62,355 bases of DNA from contig NZ_MUYM01000099.1 of NCBI RefSeq assembly GCF_002150765.1, positions 1-62,355 on the forward strand. Reading direction: 5' to 3'. Below are positions 8,619 to 18,743 of the stretch, in pieces (position 1 is the first letter of the stretch; the number at the start of each line of letters is the position of its first letter). The translations under genes were made by a program, and so were the position numbers. This DNA is from Lentzea kentuckyensis (GTDB lineage Bacteria > Actinomycetota > Actinomycetes > Mycobacteriales > Pseudonocardiaceae). The notes beneath the pieces are model-generated. The model saw nothing but the letters and a program-made list of their open reading frames with translations. It was not told where the DNA came from and ran no database searches.

Positions 8619-9899
8619 TCAGGTGCTGAGAACGTCGTAGCGGCCCTCGAAGCGGACCGTGTGCGGGCTGGAGTTGGTCACGGTGATCCAGTAGGTGGCC
8701 TGGGTGGAGTTGGCCCGTTCGGCCGCGACCGACCACGAGAGCGTCGGCGTGCCCGGACAGATCAGCGTCGGCATGATCGTCCACACCATGTGCCAGCCGG
8801 CCGGCCAGCCGAAGGTGAACCACCGCTGGCTCGAGTTGCCCGCGATGGTGCCGAACCACTGCGTGCCCGCAGGCCGGGTCAGGCACTCGGAGTACGGCGG
8901 CGGCCCGCTCGGACCGGCCGCCCTGAGCTGCAGCTGGGTGCGGTAGGTCGCGAGCACCGAGTTCGTCTGGCTGTACGTCGGGTCGAACGTCAGCCCGCCG
9001 CCGGACGACCGGTGGAACACGTCCGCGCCGGTCGGCACCAGGCTGGCCGAGGGGTCGCCCTGCACCGAGGCCCACGTCGCCCGCGGCACCGGGTTCGGGA
9101 AGAGCGCCGGGTCGACCACGTACGTCTCGCCGGTCGTGAGCGTGAGCGTCGGTGCCACGTGCCAGCCCCAGTACACGTTGCAGCCGGGCTTGTTGAAGCT
9201 GACGACGTGCAGGCTGCCGTAGATCCACACCTTGTCCGGCTGCACCCCGGCGCCGATCATCAACCGGCACATCTCGTGCGCCCGCCCCCAACACCCGTCG
9301 TCGGGATAGGTGAAGGGAATTCCCGGCGCGACCGGGTTCGCGGAACACGCCGTGCGATTGTTGACGAGGGTGAACATCTCGTTCGCCTTGGCCAGCGTCA
9401 CCGGTGTGCCGAGAACTTCGCTTTCACCGGTTGTCACGCTTTCCGTGCGCACTTTTGGGTCGGACCGGACGTCGATGATCTCGTGCGCGTCGAGGGTTTC
9501 CGTGACGAGCACCGGTTCCTGGCTCTCGCGTGCCCGGCGCAGCGCCGCCAGCAACTCGTCGAACTCCGGGTTGCCGCGCGACAGCCGGTGCCGAGCCTGC
9601 GAGACGACCAGCTCGACGTCGACCCCGTCGTCGCTTTCCCGCAGCTCACCGACCACGACCGGGAGCGGGCACAACAGCTCGACGATCACTCCGGTGCCGG
9701 GATCCACCTCCACGTAGGCGCTCAGCCCGGCCGCGCGCATCTCCTCCAGGGCGGCCAGCCAGCCGGTCGCCCGGGAATCCTCGAGATCCAGCCGGGCACT
9801 GCTGCCGCCGGCGAACACCACGGCGTGATATCGCGTTTCCGCGGCTGCCGCGATCGCCAACTCGCTGACTTGGTCGACCAGAACGTTTTCGCGCGGCAT
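8619..9899 (-). CDS. Protein-glutaminase-like enzyme with extra N- and C-terminal domains
   Basis: 426 residues from the ATG at 9899, which has GGGGAGG 7 bases upstream (a GTG three bases earlier is less well placed). Residues about 165-320 resemble the protein-glutaminase fold (papain-like deamidase converting protein Gln to Glu): candidate triad Cys203 in DDGCWGRAHEM, His247 in YWGWHVAP and Asp263 in TYVVDPALF. Residues 1-~150 are an unrecognised domain. Residues about 343-426 are a Trp-rich domain that recurs as the next gene. There is no signal peptide, unlike the secreted Chryseobacterium enzyme, so an intracellular target or a non-Sec export route is implied. First gene of a probable four-gene operon. 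Confidence 0.75.
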   Translation of the reverse strand: MPRENVLVDQVSELAIAAAAETRYHAVVFAGGSSARLDLEDSRATGWLAALEEMRAAGLSAYVEVDPGTGVIVELLCPLPVVVGELRESDDGVDVELVVSQARHRLSRGNPEFDELLAALRRARESQEPVLVTETLDAHEIIDVRSDPKVRTESVTTGESEVLGTPVTLAKANEMFTLVNNRTACSANPVAPGIPFTYPDDGCWGRAHEMCRLMIGAGVQPDKVWIYGSLHVVSFNKPGCNVYWGWHVAPTLTLTTGETYVVDPALFPNPVPRATWASVQGDPSASLVPTGADVFHRSSGGGLTFDPTYSQTNSVLATYRTQLQLRAAGPSGPPPYSECLTRPAGTQWFGTIAGNSSQRWFTFGWPAGWHMVWTIMPTLICPGTPTLSWSVAAERANSTQATYWITVTNSSPHTVRFEGRYDVLST

Positions 9900-10185
9900 C
9901 ACACGACCTCCCCTGCCCGCGATTGTTCCCCTGGTGCGGGCCGGTGAACTTTATTGCGGGAGGGCATTACGCGCACAGAGTCGAAAGCCCCGGCAGATCG
10001 ATATGATTTCTCAATTCATTCAGCCATCGGAGTGATTTCCGGGCGGCCGGGCCGGCGCAACGGGGAGCCCGGGCGACGGTCCGGCTCCTGGCTCTGGCGG
10101 GTCGCTACCAGCCAGTGGTGCAGGGCACGCCGGCCGCTATGGGACCATAAGGGGACACCCGTCCGATTTCCTGCTGAGGACCACC

Positions 10186-12021
<1,836 letters not shown>

Positions 12022-12026
12022 GCGCG

Positions 12027-12878
12027 GTGGCACGTCTTCAGGTCGGCTGCGCGATGTGGAACCACAAGGCGTGGCTCGGGCGGTACCTGCCGCAGTCGCT
12101 TCCCACCGGAGAGCGACTGCGGGCATACGCGGGCTGGTGCAACGCCGTCGAGGGCAACACCACGTTCTACGCGACGCCCGCCCGCAAGACCGTCGAGACC
12201 TGGGCGCGGCAGACCGACCCCGGCTTCCGGTTCGTGGTGAAGCTGCCCAAGGTCGTCACGCACGAGCGCCGGCTGGCCGGCGTCGAGGTGCCGATGCGCG
12301 CGTTCCTGGACGCGATCGAACCTCTCGGCGACCGCGCGGTCCTGTGGACCCAGTTGCCCGGCTCGTTCGGCCCGACGGAGGTCGACGCCCTGAGCCGCTT
12401 CCTGCGCAGGCTGCCCGCCGGCCTCCCGCGTGCCGTGGAGGTGCGTCACCCCGGGTTCTTCACCGACGTCGGCGCGACGTCGCTGCTGGAGGGGGCGCTC
12501 GCCGGTGCGGACACCGAGTGGGTGCCGTTCGACACCACGGTCTTCTTCCAGAGCCCGCCGACCAGTGAGGCCGAGCAGGAGGCCTGGGACAGGAAACCGC
12601 GGTTGCCGCGGCGGACGCGGGCGCTGACCGGCCAGCCGATCGTCCGCTACCTGGGCCGGGACTCGGTCGATGCCACGGTCGAGGGGTGGCGGCCGTGGAC
12701 CGAGGTGGTCGCCGGCTGGCTGCGGGAGGGCCGGTCGCCGACGGTGTTCGTGCACACCCCCGACAACCACGACGCGCCCGCGCTCGCCCGCCGGTTCCAC
12801 GACGACGTGCGCACGCTCGTGCCCAGCCTTGACGCACTGCCCGAGCCCGAGCCGGTCGAGCCCGCGACCCTGTTCTGA
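12027..12878 (+). CDS. DUF72 domain-containing protein
   Basis: 283 residues, TIM-barrel DUF72 (YecE-like) family: GCAMWNHKAWLGRYLP at the N terminus, EGNTTFYATP, FRFVVKLPKVVTHERRL and VFVHTPDNHDAP near the C terminus. The family is widespread and its biochemical function is unknown. GTG start 5 bases after the lepA stop codon, so probably cotranscribed. Confidence 0.92.
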   Translation: MARLQVGCAMWNHKAWLGRYLPQSLPTGERLRAYAGWCNAVEGNTTFYATPARKTVETWARQTDPGFRFVVKLPKVVTHERRLAGVEVPMRAFLDAIEPLGDRAVLWTQLPGSFGPTEVDALSRFLRRLPAGLPRAVEVRHPGFFTDVGATSLLEGALAGADTEWVPFDTTVFFQSPPTSEAEQEAWDRKPRLPRRTRALTGQPIVRYLGRDSVDATVEGWRPWTEVVAGWLREGRSPTVFVHTPDNHDAPALARRFHDDVRTLVPSLDALPEPEPVEPATLF

Positions 12879-12883
12879 GTCCG

Positions 12884-13246
12884 CTACGCCCTCAGTTCGA
12901 TCAGCGCCACGACCCGTTCCTCGTCGCGTGAATACGGCCGGCCGATGTACTTCATCGCGATCCGGTCCACGATCTCCCAGGCCGGCTCGCCCTCGACCCA
13001 CTCGACGACCCGGCCGCGCAGGATGATCGGCTGGAACGGGTTGTCCGGCGGCGTCAGCGAGATCGCCACCCGCGGGTCGCGGCGCAGGTTGCGCGCTTTC
13101 CGCGAACCCGGTCCGGTGAGGATCGCGATGTGGTCGCCGTGCGTGGCGATCCAGAGCGGAACGGAGTGCGGTGCGCCGTCGGGCAACAGGGTGGCCAGGT
13201 GGGCGATCGGGGTGCCGTCGAGCACCTCGCGGACGTCCGGGTTCAT
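12884..13246 (-). CDS. PPOX-class F420- or flavin-dependent oxidoreductase
   Basis: 120 residues; a single split-barrel domain. MNPDVREVLDGTPIAHLATL, PDGAPHSVPLWI, GPGSRKARNLRRDPRVAIS and the C-terminal DRIAMKYIGRPY are typical of the actinobacterial PPOX-class F420-dependent family. Cofactor choice (F420 versus FMN) cannot be read from sequence alone. It overlaps the stop of the upstream reductase gene by 4 bases, so the two are translationally coupled. Confidence 0.88.
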   Translation of the reverse strand: MNPDVREVLDGTPIAHLATLLPDGAPHSVPLWIATHGDHIAILTGPGSRKARNLRRDPRVAISLTPPDNPFQPIILRGRVVEWVEGEPAWEIVDRIAMKYIGRPYSRDEERVVALIELRA

Positions 13247-13830
13247 CGCTGCACCTCGTAACGCAGGTGCGTGACGCCCGGCGCGGGGACGACGTCGACG
13301 AGGTTCAGCTGGACGTGCTCCGGCAGTTCCTGGAAGAACGGGCGGCCGCCGCCCAGCAGGATCGGCACCTGGTGCAGCACGATCTCGTCGACCAACCCTG
13401 CCTTGAGCGCCGCCGTCACCGCGCCACCGCCCATCACGCCGACGTCCTTGCCGGCCGCGAGCTCGCGTGCCTGGGCGATCGCGTCCTCGATGGTCGTCGC
13501 GAGCGTCTGGCGTTCGCTGACCTCCACCGGTTCGTGGCTGAGCAGGACCAGGCGAGCGGCCGGGTGCGGGCTGCCGCCGCCGAACCGGTCGGAGTCCTCG
13601 TAGGTGTTGTGGCCGGCGACGATCGCGCCCACCCGGCCGGCGTGGAAGTCGAACACCGGCGCGCTGGCCTCGCTCAGCTTGAAGCCGTCGAACACCCGGC
13701 TCGGGGTGTCGCCGTCGAAGTACCAGTCGAAGAGCATGCCGCCGTCGCCGAGACCGTGGCCGGCGCGCGGGTTGCGGCCGGTGATGAAGCCGTCGACCGA
13801 GACCGAGTGGGCGCTCAGGACCTTGCTCAT
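13243..13830 (-). CDS. Dihydrofolate reductase family (RibD C-terminal-like) protein
   Basis: 195 residues. SVSVDGFITGRNPRAGHGLG and DKVGVMGGGAV-like segments (here GKDVGVMGGGAVTAALKAGL near 135) mark the RibD-C/DHFR-like family of NADPH-dependent reductases. The physiological substrate is not known. Divergent from the HxlR gene at 13925, with two related inverted-repeat sequences in the gap, so likely under its control. Confidence 0.88.
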   Translation of the reverse strand: MSKVLSAHSVSVDGFITGRNPRAGHGLGDGGMLFDWYFDGDTPSRVFDGFKLSEASAPVFDFHAGRVGAIVAGHNTYEDSDRFGGGSPHPAARLVLLSHEPVEVSERQTLATTIEDAIAQARELAAGKDVGVMGGGAVTAALKAGLVDEIVLHQVPILLGGGRPFFQELPEHVQLNLVDVVPAPGVTHLRYEVQR

Positions 13831-13847
13831 CGCGGTGACTCCTTTCT

Positions 13848-13902
13848 GGGTTCCTTTAAGAGACGCTGCGAACCGTAGCAGAGATGAGTTCCTTAAGGGA
13901 AC
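13848..13902. promoter_or_regulatory. Candidate HxlR operators in the divergent promoter
   Basis: GTTCC-TTAAG-GGAAC (13888-13902) is an inverted repeat, and a related GGGTTCCTTTAAG lies at 13848-13860. They flank the intergenic space between the reductase pair and the HxlR gene, and the second overlaps the expected -35 region of the regulator. GTAC/TTAA-centred dyads are usual for HxlR-type proteins. Confidence 0.5.
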
Positions 13903-13912
13903 CCCGATTTGC

Positions 13913-13918
13913 TAGAGT
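13913..13918 (+). promoter_or_regulatory. -10 box of a leaderless promoter
   Basis: TAGAGT lies 6 bases before the ATG at 13925, placing the transcription start at about the start codon. Confidence 0.55.
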
Positions 13919-13924
13919 GCTGTC

Positions 13925-14386
13925 ATGCAACGCACGAGCTTCAGTGGGATGGCCTGCTCGATCGCGCGCACGCTCGATGTGATCGGGGAGCCCTGGTCGC
14001 CGCTGATCCTGCGGGACGTGTGGGTCGGGATGAGCCGGTTCGAGCAGCTCCAGGCCGATCTCGGGATCTCGCGCAAGGTGCTGACCGAGCGGCTGCACCA
14101 CCTCGTAGAGCAGGGGGTGCTGGAGCGCCGCCCCTACGACCGGCGGCCGCGGTACGAGTACGTGCTGACGCGGAAAGGCGCCGAACTCGTCGACCTGCTC
14201 ATGGTCATGAAGGGCTGGGGCGACCGGTGGCTCGCGGGCGAGGCCGGGCCGCCCGTGCTGTACCGGCACCACGCGTGCGGGGAGATCGCGGACGTCGAGC
14301 TGCGTTGTGACCACTGCGGCGAGCCGATGCGAGCCGGTGACGTCGACCTGCTGCCGGGTCCGGGCGTTGCTGGATTGGCAACGTAG
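13925..14386 (+). CDS. HxlR/MarR-like winged-helix transcriptional regulator
   Basis: 153 residues. The winged helix is clear: MACSIARTLDVIGEPWSPLI, LRDVWVGMSRFEQLQADLGI, KVLTERLHHLVEQGVLERRPY, then the wing RYEYVLTRKG. The C-terminal third has four cysteines/histidines (HHACGEIADVELRCDHCGE), the zinc-ribbon-like tail seen in longer HxlR proteins. Probably represses itself and the divergent reductase/PPOX genes. Confidence 0.92.
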   Translation: MQRTSFSGMACSIARTLDVIGEPWSPLILRDVWVGMSRFEQLQADLGISRKVLTERLHHLVEQGVLERRPYDRRPRYEYVLTRKGAELVDLLMVMKGWGDRWLAGEAGPPVLYRHHACGEIADVELRCDHCGEPMRAGDVDLLPGPGVAGLAT

Positions 14387-14423
14387 GTTGCCGAATTCGC
14401 ACGGCCTGGCGCACCGTTGAATC

Positions 14424-15035
14424 ATGACGACTGCGCAGGAGTTCTGGGAGACCTTCTACTCGGAGCGGGACCAGGTCTGGTCCGGGAAGCCGAACCCGCT
14501 GCTGGTTCGGGAGGCCGAGCGGCTCACGCCCGGCAGCGCGCTGGACATCGGGTGTGCCGAGGGTGGCGACGCCGTGTGGTTGGCCAAGCGGGGCTGGCGC
14601 GTGCTGGGCGTCGACGTGTCACAGGTGGCGCTGGATCGGGCGTTGAAGCACGCGTTCGAGGCCGGCGTCGAGATCTCGGTGGAACGGCACGACCTCAAGG
14701 TCACGTTCCCCGAAGGGTTGTACGACCTGGTCAGTGCTCAGTTCCTGCACTCGCCGGTGGAGGAGGACGGGGAGCGCAACAGCATCCTGCGGCGGGCGTC
14801 GGAGGCGGTGGCTCCCGGCGGGTACCTGATCGTCGGCGGGCACGCGGGGGCGCCGTCGTGGTCCGAGCACCAGCACTACTACTTCCCGACGACCAAGGAC
14901 GTGCTGGACCACCTCGGGCTCAGGGACAACTGGATCATCATCACCGACGAGGTGGTGGAACGGCCTCTGGTGGGGCCGGACGGTCAGGAGGAGTCGCGCA
15001 AGGACAACGTCCTGACCGTCAAGCGTCTCTACTGA
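14424..15035 (+). CDS. SAM-dependent methyltransferase (class I)
   Basis: 203 residues. SAM-binding motif I is SALDIGCAEGGDAVWLAKRG (near 39-58) and motif post-I VLGVDVSQVALDRA. Overall it resembles the small thiopurine/tellurite-resistance-like or Mycobacterium type methyltransferases with a WETFYSERDQVWSGKPNPLL N terminus. Substrate unknown. Confidence 0.88.
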   Translation: MTTAQEFWETFYSERDQVWSGKPNPLLVREAERLTPGSALDIGCAEGGDAVWLAKRGWRVLGVDVSQVALDRALKHAFEAGVEISVERHDLKVTFPEGLYDLVSAQFLHSPVEEDGERNSILRRASEAVAPGGYLIVGGHAGAPSWSEHQHYYFPTTKDVLDHLGLRDNWIIITDEVVERPLVGPDGQEESRKDNVLTVKRLY

Positions 15036-15042
15036 CTGCGGC

Positions 15043-16620
15043 TCAGACCACGTATCCGTGCTCGGTCTTCAGCGTGCGCTGGCGGAAACGGCCGTCCACC
15101 GTGCCGCGCCAGCGTTCGCTGGACGACCCGTCCGCGTAGGAGAGCACCCCGTTGGTCCGCCCGAAACCGCCCTGGGTGTCGAGGGTGTCGTCGCTGAACT
15201 TCGCGCCGTCGCCGACCGTCCACAAGCGACGTCCCATGTGGACTTTCGCGTCGATGCGGTAGTTGTTGTCGTCCACGATGTTCTGGGTGACGTCGACGTT
15301 GAGCGGGAAGTCGAACCCGTCGTACCTGCCCTTCGACGAGTACGCGCCGGTCACCTTCTGGTCGGTCTTCTGCTTGGTGGCCTTCTCCGCGAGCGACGTC
15401 GTGTTGTCGAACGTCCAGGCGCCTTGGGAGAAGACCTGCTGCGTGCCGTGAGACGTCCTGATCACGCCACTGGTCCGCCAGGCCCGCCGCACCTGCGTCT
15501 TGATCGTCACGTCCAGCTCGGTACCGGTCGTGGAAGTCCTGACCTCGGCAGCGGGAACGTCGGTGCCGGTCAGCGTTCCGGTCACCCGCTGCACGTGCGG
15601 ATCCGTGGTGGCGAAGAGGTTTCCGCCCAGCGTCCAGTCGTCGACGATCCCGCGCGGCGGCACCAGGTCGATCGTGTGCGCCTTCCCGTCGGTCAACGTT
15701 CCGATGAACGGGCTCAGGTCGATCGTGTACGGCAGCGTGTCGATGGCGTCGACGGCCGAGATCGGCCGCCACAGCATCGGTGCCACCCCGCCGGTGTAGA
15801 TCACCGAGTACGGGGCGACCACGCCGGCGGACCGCCCGTCGACGCGCACCTCGACCTCGCGATACGTTCCGCCACCGCACAGTCCGGCGTCCGGGAACCT
15901 GGCGGCGAGGTCGCTCGGCACGTTCGACCACCAGAACTCCTCGCAGCCGCCACCCCGCGCGTAGATCTCGGCGGTCAGCTTCGCGGTGTTGGGCGGAACG
16001 GTGAGCTGCTTCGTGAAGTTCTTGCCGTCCTTGAGGAACTGCCAGCCGGGCTTGGTGGCGTCAGCGGACAGGGGCAGCACGACGTCGGCCTGCCTGGGCG
16101 CCGGGTACTTCTTCGTCGCCTGGTAGTAGGTGACCGTCACCTCGATGTCGAACAACCCCGTGTAGGTGTCGTTGACGACGTTCCCGAGATCAACCACGAA
16201 TGGCTGCGCCTTGGTCAGCAGTGGCGCGAAAGCGGTGATGTCCCGGTCGAAGTGCCACACGATGCCCGACGGATCCGGCTCCGGCGTCGACGTCCGCAAC
16301 ACTTCCGCCCCGCCGATCCACAACCCGGCGAGCCGGTCGAACTGACGCCCCTTGCTGCGCCCCGTCCAGTCCAGCACGACCTTCGTCCACGGCCCGGCAC
16401 ACTCCGGCGGTGGCGCGAGTGTGCCCACGAACGGCTGACCGTAGGAGTTCGCGAACGTGTGCCGCATCGCCGTGACCGTGCAGGACTTCGTCGGTGGCCG
16501 GCTCACCGCGGGGATCGCCTGGAGCGGGTCCTGGTAGTCCGTGACCACCCGGTCGGCCTTCGCCGCGGGCACTGACACCATGGCGAGCGCGGCCAACGCG
16601 GTGGCAAGGATTCGACGCAT
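15043..16620 (-). CDS. Secreted peptide-N4-(N-acetyl-beta-glucosaminyl)asparagine amidase A-like protein
   Basis: 525 residues with a signal peptide (MRRILATALAALAMVSVPAA). The central region has PNGase A family features: VVLDWTGRSKGRQFDRLAGL near 100, VWHFDRDIT, NDTYTGLFDIEVTVTYY, ARGGGCEEFWWSNVP near 243 and PYSVIYTGGVAPMLWRPI. PNGase A releases N-glycans from glycopeptides; in a soil actinomycete this fits scavenging of fungal or plant glycoproteins, beside the chitinase at 18.8 kb. The activity is inferred from the family. Confidence 0.85.
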   Translation of the reverse strand: MRRILATALAALAMVSVPAAKADRVVTDYQDPLQAIPAVSRPPTKSCTVTAMRHTFANSYGQPFVGTLAPPPECAGPWTKVVLDWTGRSKGRQFDRLAGLWIGGAEVLRTSTPEPDPSGIVWHFDRDITAFAPLLTKAQPFVVDLGNVVNDTYTGLFDIEVTVTYYQATKKYPAPRQADVVLPLSADATKPGWQFLKDGKNFTKQLTVPPNTAKLTAEIYARGGGCEEFWWSNVPSDLAARFPDAGLCGGGTYREVEVRVDGRSAGVVAPYSVIYTGGVAPMLWRPISAVDAIDTLPYTIDLSPFIGTLTDGKAHTIDLVPPRGIVDDWTLGGNLFATTDPHVQRVTGTLTGTDVPAAEVRTSTTGTELDVTIKTQVRRAWRTSGVIRTSHGTQQVFSQGAWTFDNTTSLAEKATKQKTDQKVTGAYSSKGRYDGFDFPLNVDVTQNIVDDNNYRIDAKVHMGRRLWTVGDGAKFSDDTLDTQGGFGRTNGVLSYADGSSSERWRGTVDGRFRQRTLKTEHGYVV

Positions 16621-16716
16621 GGCCGGACGTTATCGCCGTCGTGCCGCAGGGGGCACCCGCGGACGCCCGTTCACGGTTGCCGGGCCCGGAAACGCTGCCA
16701 GATCGAGAAACATGAA

Positions 16717-16747
16717 GGCCACCCGCGGCAACGTTGCCGGGGTGGCC
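16717..16747 (-). terminator. Strong hairpin, probable terminator
   Basis: GGCCACCC (16717-16724) pairs with GGGTGGCC (16740-16747), with GGCAAC/GTTGCC stacked inside. It lies 15 bases beyond the stop of the minus-strand gene at 16762 and is followed on that strand by a weakly T-rich stretch (TTCATGTTTCT). Confidence 0.6.
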
Positions 16748-16761
16748 CAGGGGTGACTTCG

Positions 16762-16986
16762 TCAGGCGCGGATCAAGCGGTCCATCGCCTGGCGGTTGAT
16801 GATCGAGCGGAGCTCGCCCGTCTCCTCGGCGCTGTGGCGGGAGAGGATGGCGTCCAGCTCGAGCCGGTCGCTCTCGGTGGTGTAGCTGGCCAACTGCCGC
16901 TCCAGGCTCCGGCGCTGTAGACGAGCGTCACGGCGGGAGGCCAGGCTCGTGCGCAGGGACTTCACGGACAGGTCGTGGCGGGTCAT
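16762..16986 (-). CDS. Small charged helical protein of unknown function
   Basis: 74 residues, rich in Arg, Leu, Glu and Ser, predicted mostly helical (SLRTSLASRRDARLQRRSLE; LELDAILSRHSAEETGELRS). No family recognised; small proteins of this kind are common in Pseudonocardiaceae. A GGAAGGA ribosome binding site precedes the ATG and an AT-rich promoter lies upstream, so it is expressed as a separate unit. Confidence 0.72.
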   Translation of the reverse strand: MTRHDLSVKSLRTSLASRRDARLQRRSLERQLASYTTESDRLELDAILSRHSAEETGELRSIINRQAMDRLIRA

Positions 16987-17015
16987 CTTGTCCTTCCAAT
17001 CTCGGTTACGTTTCG

Positions 17016-17021
17016 ATAATA
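17016..17021 (-). promoter_or_regulatory. -10 box for the small protein gene at 16762-16986
   Basis: On the minus strand the sequence is TATTAT, in an AT-rich island (about 16995-17060) that is unusual for this genome. No convincing -35 at 17-bp spacing was found. Confidence 0.4.
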
Positions 17022-17060
17022 CACCCTGTTCAAGCGACCTGTACCGATGAAGAAGGTTAG

Positions 17061-17498
17061 TTAACTCACGAACTCGTCGAGCAACCTCAGGGCGTTCGCG
17101 TACTTGGTCTGCAGACGCTCCTGCAGGGCGGCGTCGAGGCGGGCGATGCGGGCCGGTGAGAGGTTGTCGGCGATGTCGGCGCGCTTCACGGAGAGTGCCA
17201 ACGGGTTCGCGGCCACCCGGCGCAGATAGACGTCCTGCGGTTCGCCGGGCAGATGTGACAGCGCGACGACGGCGTCGACCACGACGGTGGGGCAGCCGCG
17301 GGCGAGCAGATCATGAGCGGTCACCGCGGTGTCCTCGATGACGTCGTGCAGGACGGCGGCCATCTGCGCGTGTTCACCCGTCACCGAGGCCATCACCCGC
17401 AGCGGATGTCCGATGTACGGCCGGCCTGACTTGTCGACCTGGCCGTCGTGGGCGGAGGTGGCGAGCGCGATGGCGTCTTCGAGGGTGAACACGCGCAT
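17061..17498 (-). CDS. HD-domain phosphohydrolase (SpoT/MESH1-like)
   Basis: 145 residues; a stand-alone HD domain like the hydrolase half of RelA/SpoT: AHDGQVDKSGRPYIGHPLRV with the metal-binding His, AAVLHDVIEDT (the HD dyad), and VKRADIADNLSP with the distal Asp. Length fits small alarmone hydrolases, but nucleotide substrate is not certain. The ATG at 17498 is 4 bases after the stop of the SGNH hydrolase gene, suggesting coupling; an in-frame TTG just before is less likely. Confidence 0.82.
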   Translation of the reverse strand: MRVFTLEDAIALATSAHDGQVDKSGRPYIGHPLRVMASVTGEHAQMAAVLHDVIEDTAVTAHDLLARGCPTVVVDAVVALSHLPGEPQDVYLRRVAANPLALSVKRADIADNLSPARIARLDAALQERLQTKYANALRLLDEFVS

Positions 17499-17502
17499 CA
17501 AG

Positions 17503-18642
17503 TTAAAGGAGCGAGAGGTCCACCGCCTGGCCCATGGCCGAATAGCCCGCGTCGGTCAGGTGCAGGCGGTCCGGCCTGGCGAACTCGTCGCGCAGCCAGG
17601 TCGGACGCGCCGGGTCCCGGACGGCGGCGTCGAAGTCGACCACGCCGTCGAACGCGCCGGACGTGCGGATCCACGTGTTCACGGCGGAACGCACCGCCTC
17701 GCGCGCGTCGGTGTAGTTGGCGTAGCCGCCCATCGGCGTGATGGTGCCGCCGAGCACGCGCACGTGCTTTGAGTGCGCCAGCGAAATCACGCGGAGGTAG
17801 CCGTCGCGCAGCTCCTCGAACGTCGCGTCGGGCTTGGCCTTGATGTCGTTGATGCCCTCCAGCACGATCAACGTCCGCACGCCGGCGCGTGCCAGTACGT
17901 CGCGGGGTGTGCGTGAAATCCCGGACACGCCATAGGTTCCGTCACGAAGAAGCTGGTTGCCGGAGATGCCGGAGTTGACCACGCCGTAGGCGGTCCGGGA
18001 CGCCAGCACGTCGGTCCACCGCCGGTTCGCGCCGCCGGTCGAGCCGGAGCCGTCGGTGATCGAGTCGCCCAGTGCGACGACCGAACCGCGCACGCCGGAG
18101 GCCACCGAGACCTCGGACAGGTAGTACCAGGAGCCGACCTTCTGCGTGAAAGCCGTGCCGTCCCAGTCGAAGGCGTGGTCGCCGGGCGCCACGTAGTTGG
18201 TGGACAACGCGCTGCGGTGATACGTCGCGACGGAAGGCGCCGCCGAGGCCCAGATCGAGACGGTCAACGAAGAGTCGGCGAACGTCCGCAACGCCACGGG
18301 GTCGGACAACACCTCACCGCCGCGAGGTACGACGACGGACTCACGGCCGCGGAAGGTCACCCGGCGGGCCTTGTCCTGAAGCGCGGCGCCGGTTCCGGCC
18401 GGTGCCACGGACACCTTGCTCGCGGTCAGGTCGCCGGAGCTGAAGACGTTCGACAGCCGCACGCGGACCGTCGAGCCGCCCACGGTCAGCCGGACGATGT
18501 TCCGGACGGTGTAGGAGGTCTCGCTGACCTCCGATGTCACGGGTGTCTGCATGGCGGAACCCCACGACGCCACCCAGTCGGGCGAGGCATCTGCTGGCGT
18601 CACCAAACCCAGCAGTAGAGCCAGAACAGCCAATACGCGCAT
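17503..18642 (-). CDS. Secreted SGNH/GDSL hydrolase
   Basis: 379 residues from the ATG at 18642, which follows TAGGAG by 5 bases and begins a signal peptide (MRVLAVLALLLGLVTPADA). The SGNH core is in the second half: VVALGDSITDGSG (block I, nucleophile Ser), NSGISGNQL (block II Gly), VLEGINDIKA (block III Asn) and the Asp-His pair near RPDRLHLTDAGY (block V). The N-terminal ~180 residues form the beta domain found in large secreted actinobacterial SGNH esterases. Probably a carbohydrate esterase or lipase. Confidence 0.9.
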   Translation of the reverse strand: MRVLAVLALLLGLVTPADASPDWVASWGSAMQTPVTSEVSETSYTVRNIVRLTVGGSTVRVRLSNVFSSGDLTASKVSVAPAGTGAALQDKARRVTFRGRESVVVPRGGEVLSDPVALRTFADSSLTVSIWASAAPSVATYHRSALSTNYVAPGDHAFDWDGTAFTQKVGSWYYLSEVSVASGVRGSVVALGDSITDGSGSTGGANRRWTDVLASRTAYGVVNSGISGNQLLRDGTYGVSGISRTPRDVLARAGVRTLIVLEGINDIKAKPDATFEELRDGYLRVISLAHSKHVRVLGGTITPMGGYANYTDAREAVRSAVNTWIRTSGAFDGVVDFDAAVRDPARPTWLRDEFARPDRLHLTDAGYSAMGQAVDLSLL

Positions 18643-18718
18643 GTCACTCCTAGGCAACAAGGCGGCGTGCGGCTCAGCGTAATACATCCGATGACCTGCG
18701 CAATGCTTGACCAGCAGC

Positions 18719-18743
18719 AGTGGTCTAGTCCATTTTTAGTCCA
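18719..18743. promoter_or_regulatory. DasR-type operator (dre) plus TAGTCCA direct repeat
   Basis: AGTGGTCTAGTCCATT (18719-18734) matches 14 of 16 positions of the DasR consensus AGTGGTCTAGACCACT. The half-site TAGTCCA (18726-18732) is repeated at 18737-18743, exactly 11 bases on, on the same DNA face. It sits 40-64 bases upstream of the chitinase start. DasR is the GntR-type repressor of chitin and N-acetylglucosamine genes, released by glucosamine-6-phosphate. It also lies 77 bases upstream of the divergent SGNH hydrolase. Confidence 0.82.

Noticed and set aside
9900..10185. Possible gene or RNA between the glutaminase cluster and lepA
   Set aside because: 286 bases with scattered AT-rich runs suited to two divergent promoters, but no open frame with coding character, no tRNA arm pattern and no clear consensus hexamers.
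15058..16575. A 505-codon plus-strand frame opposite the PNGase-like gene
   Set aside because: Arg/Val/His-rich antisense translation; the minus-strand frame has a signal peptide and family motifs.
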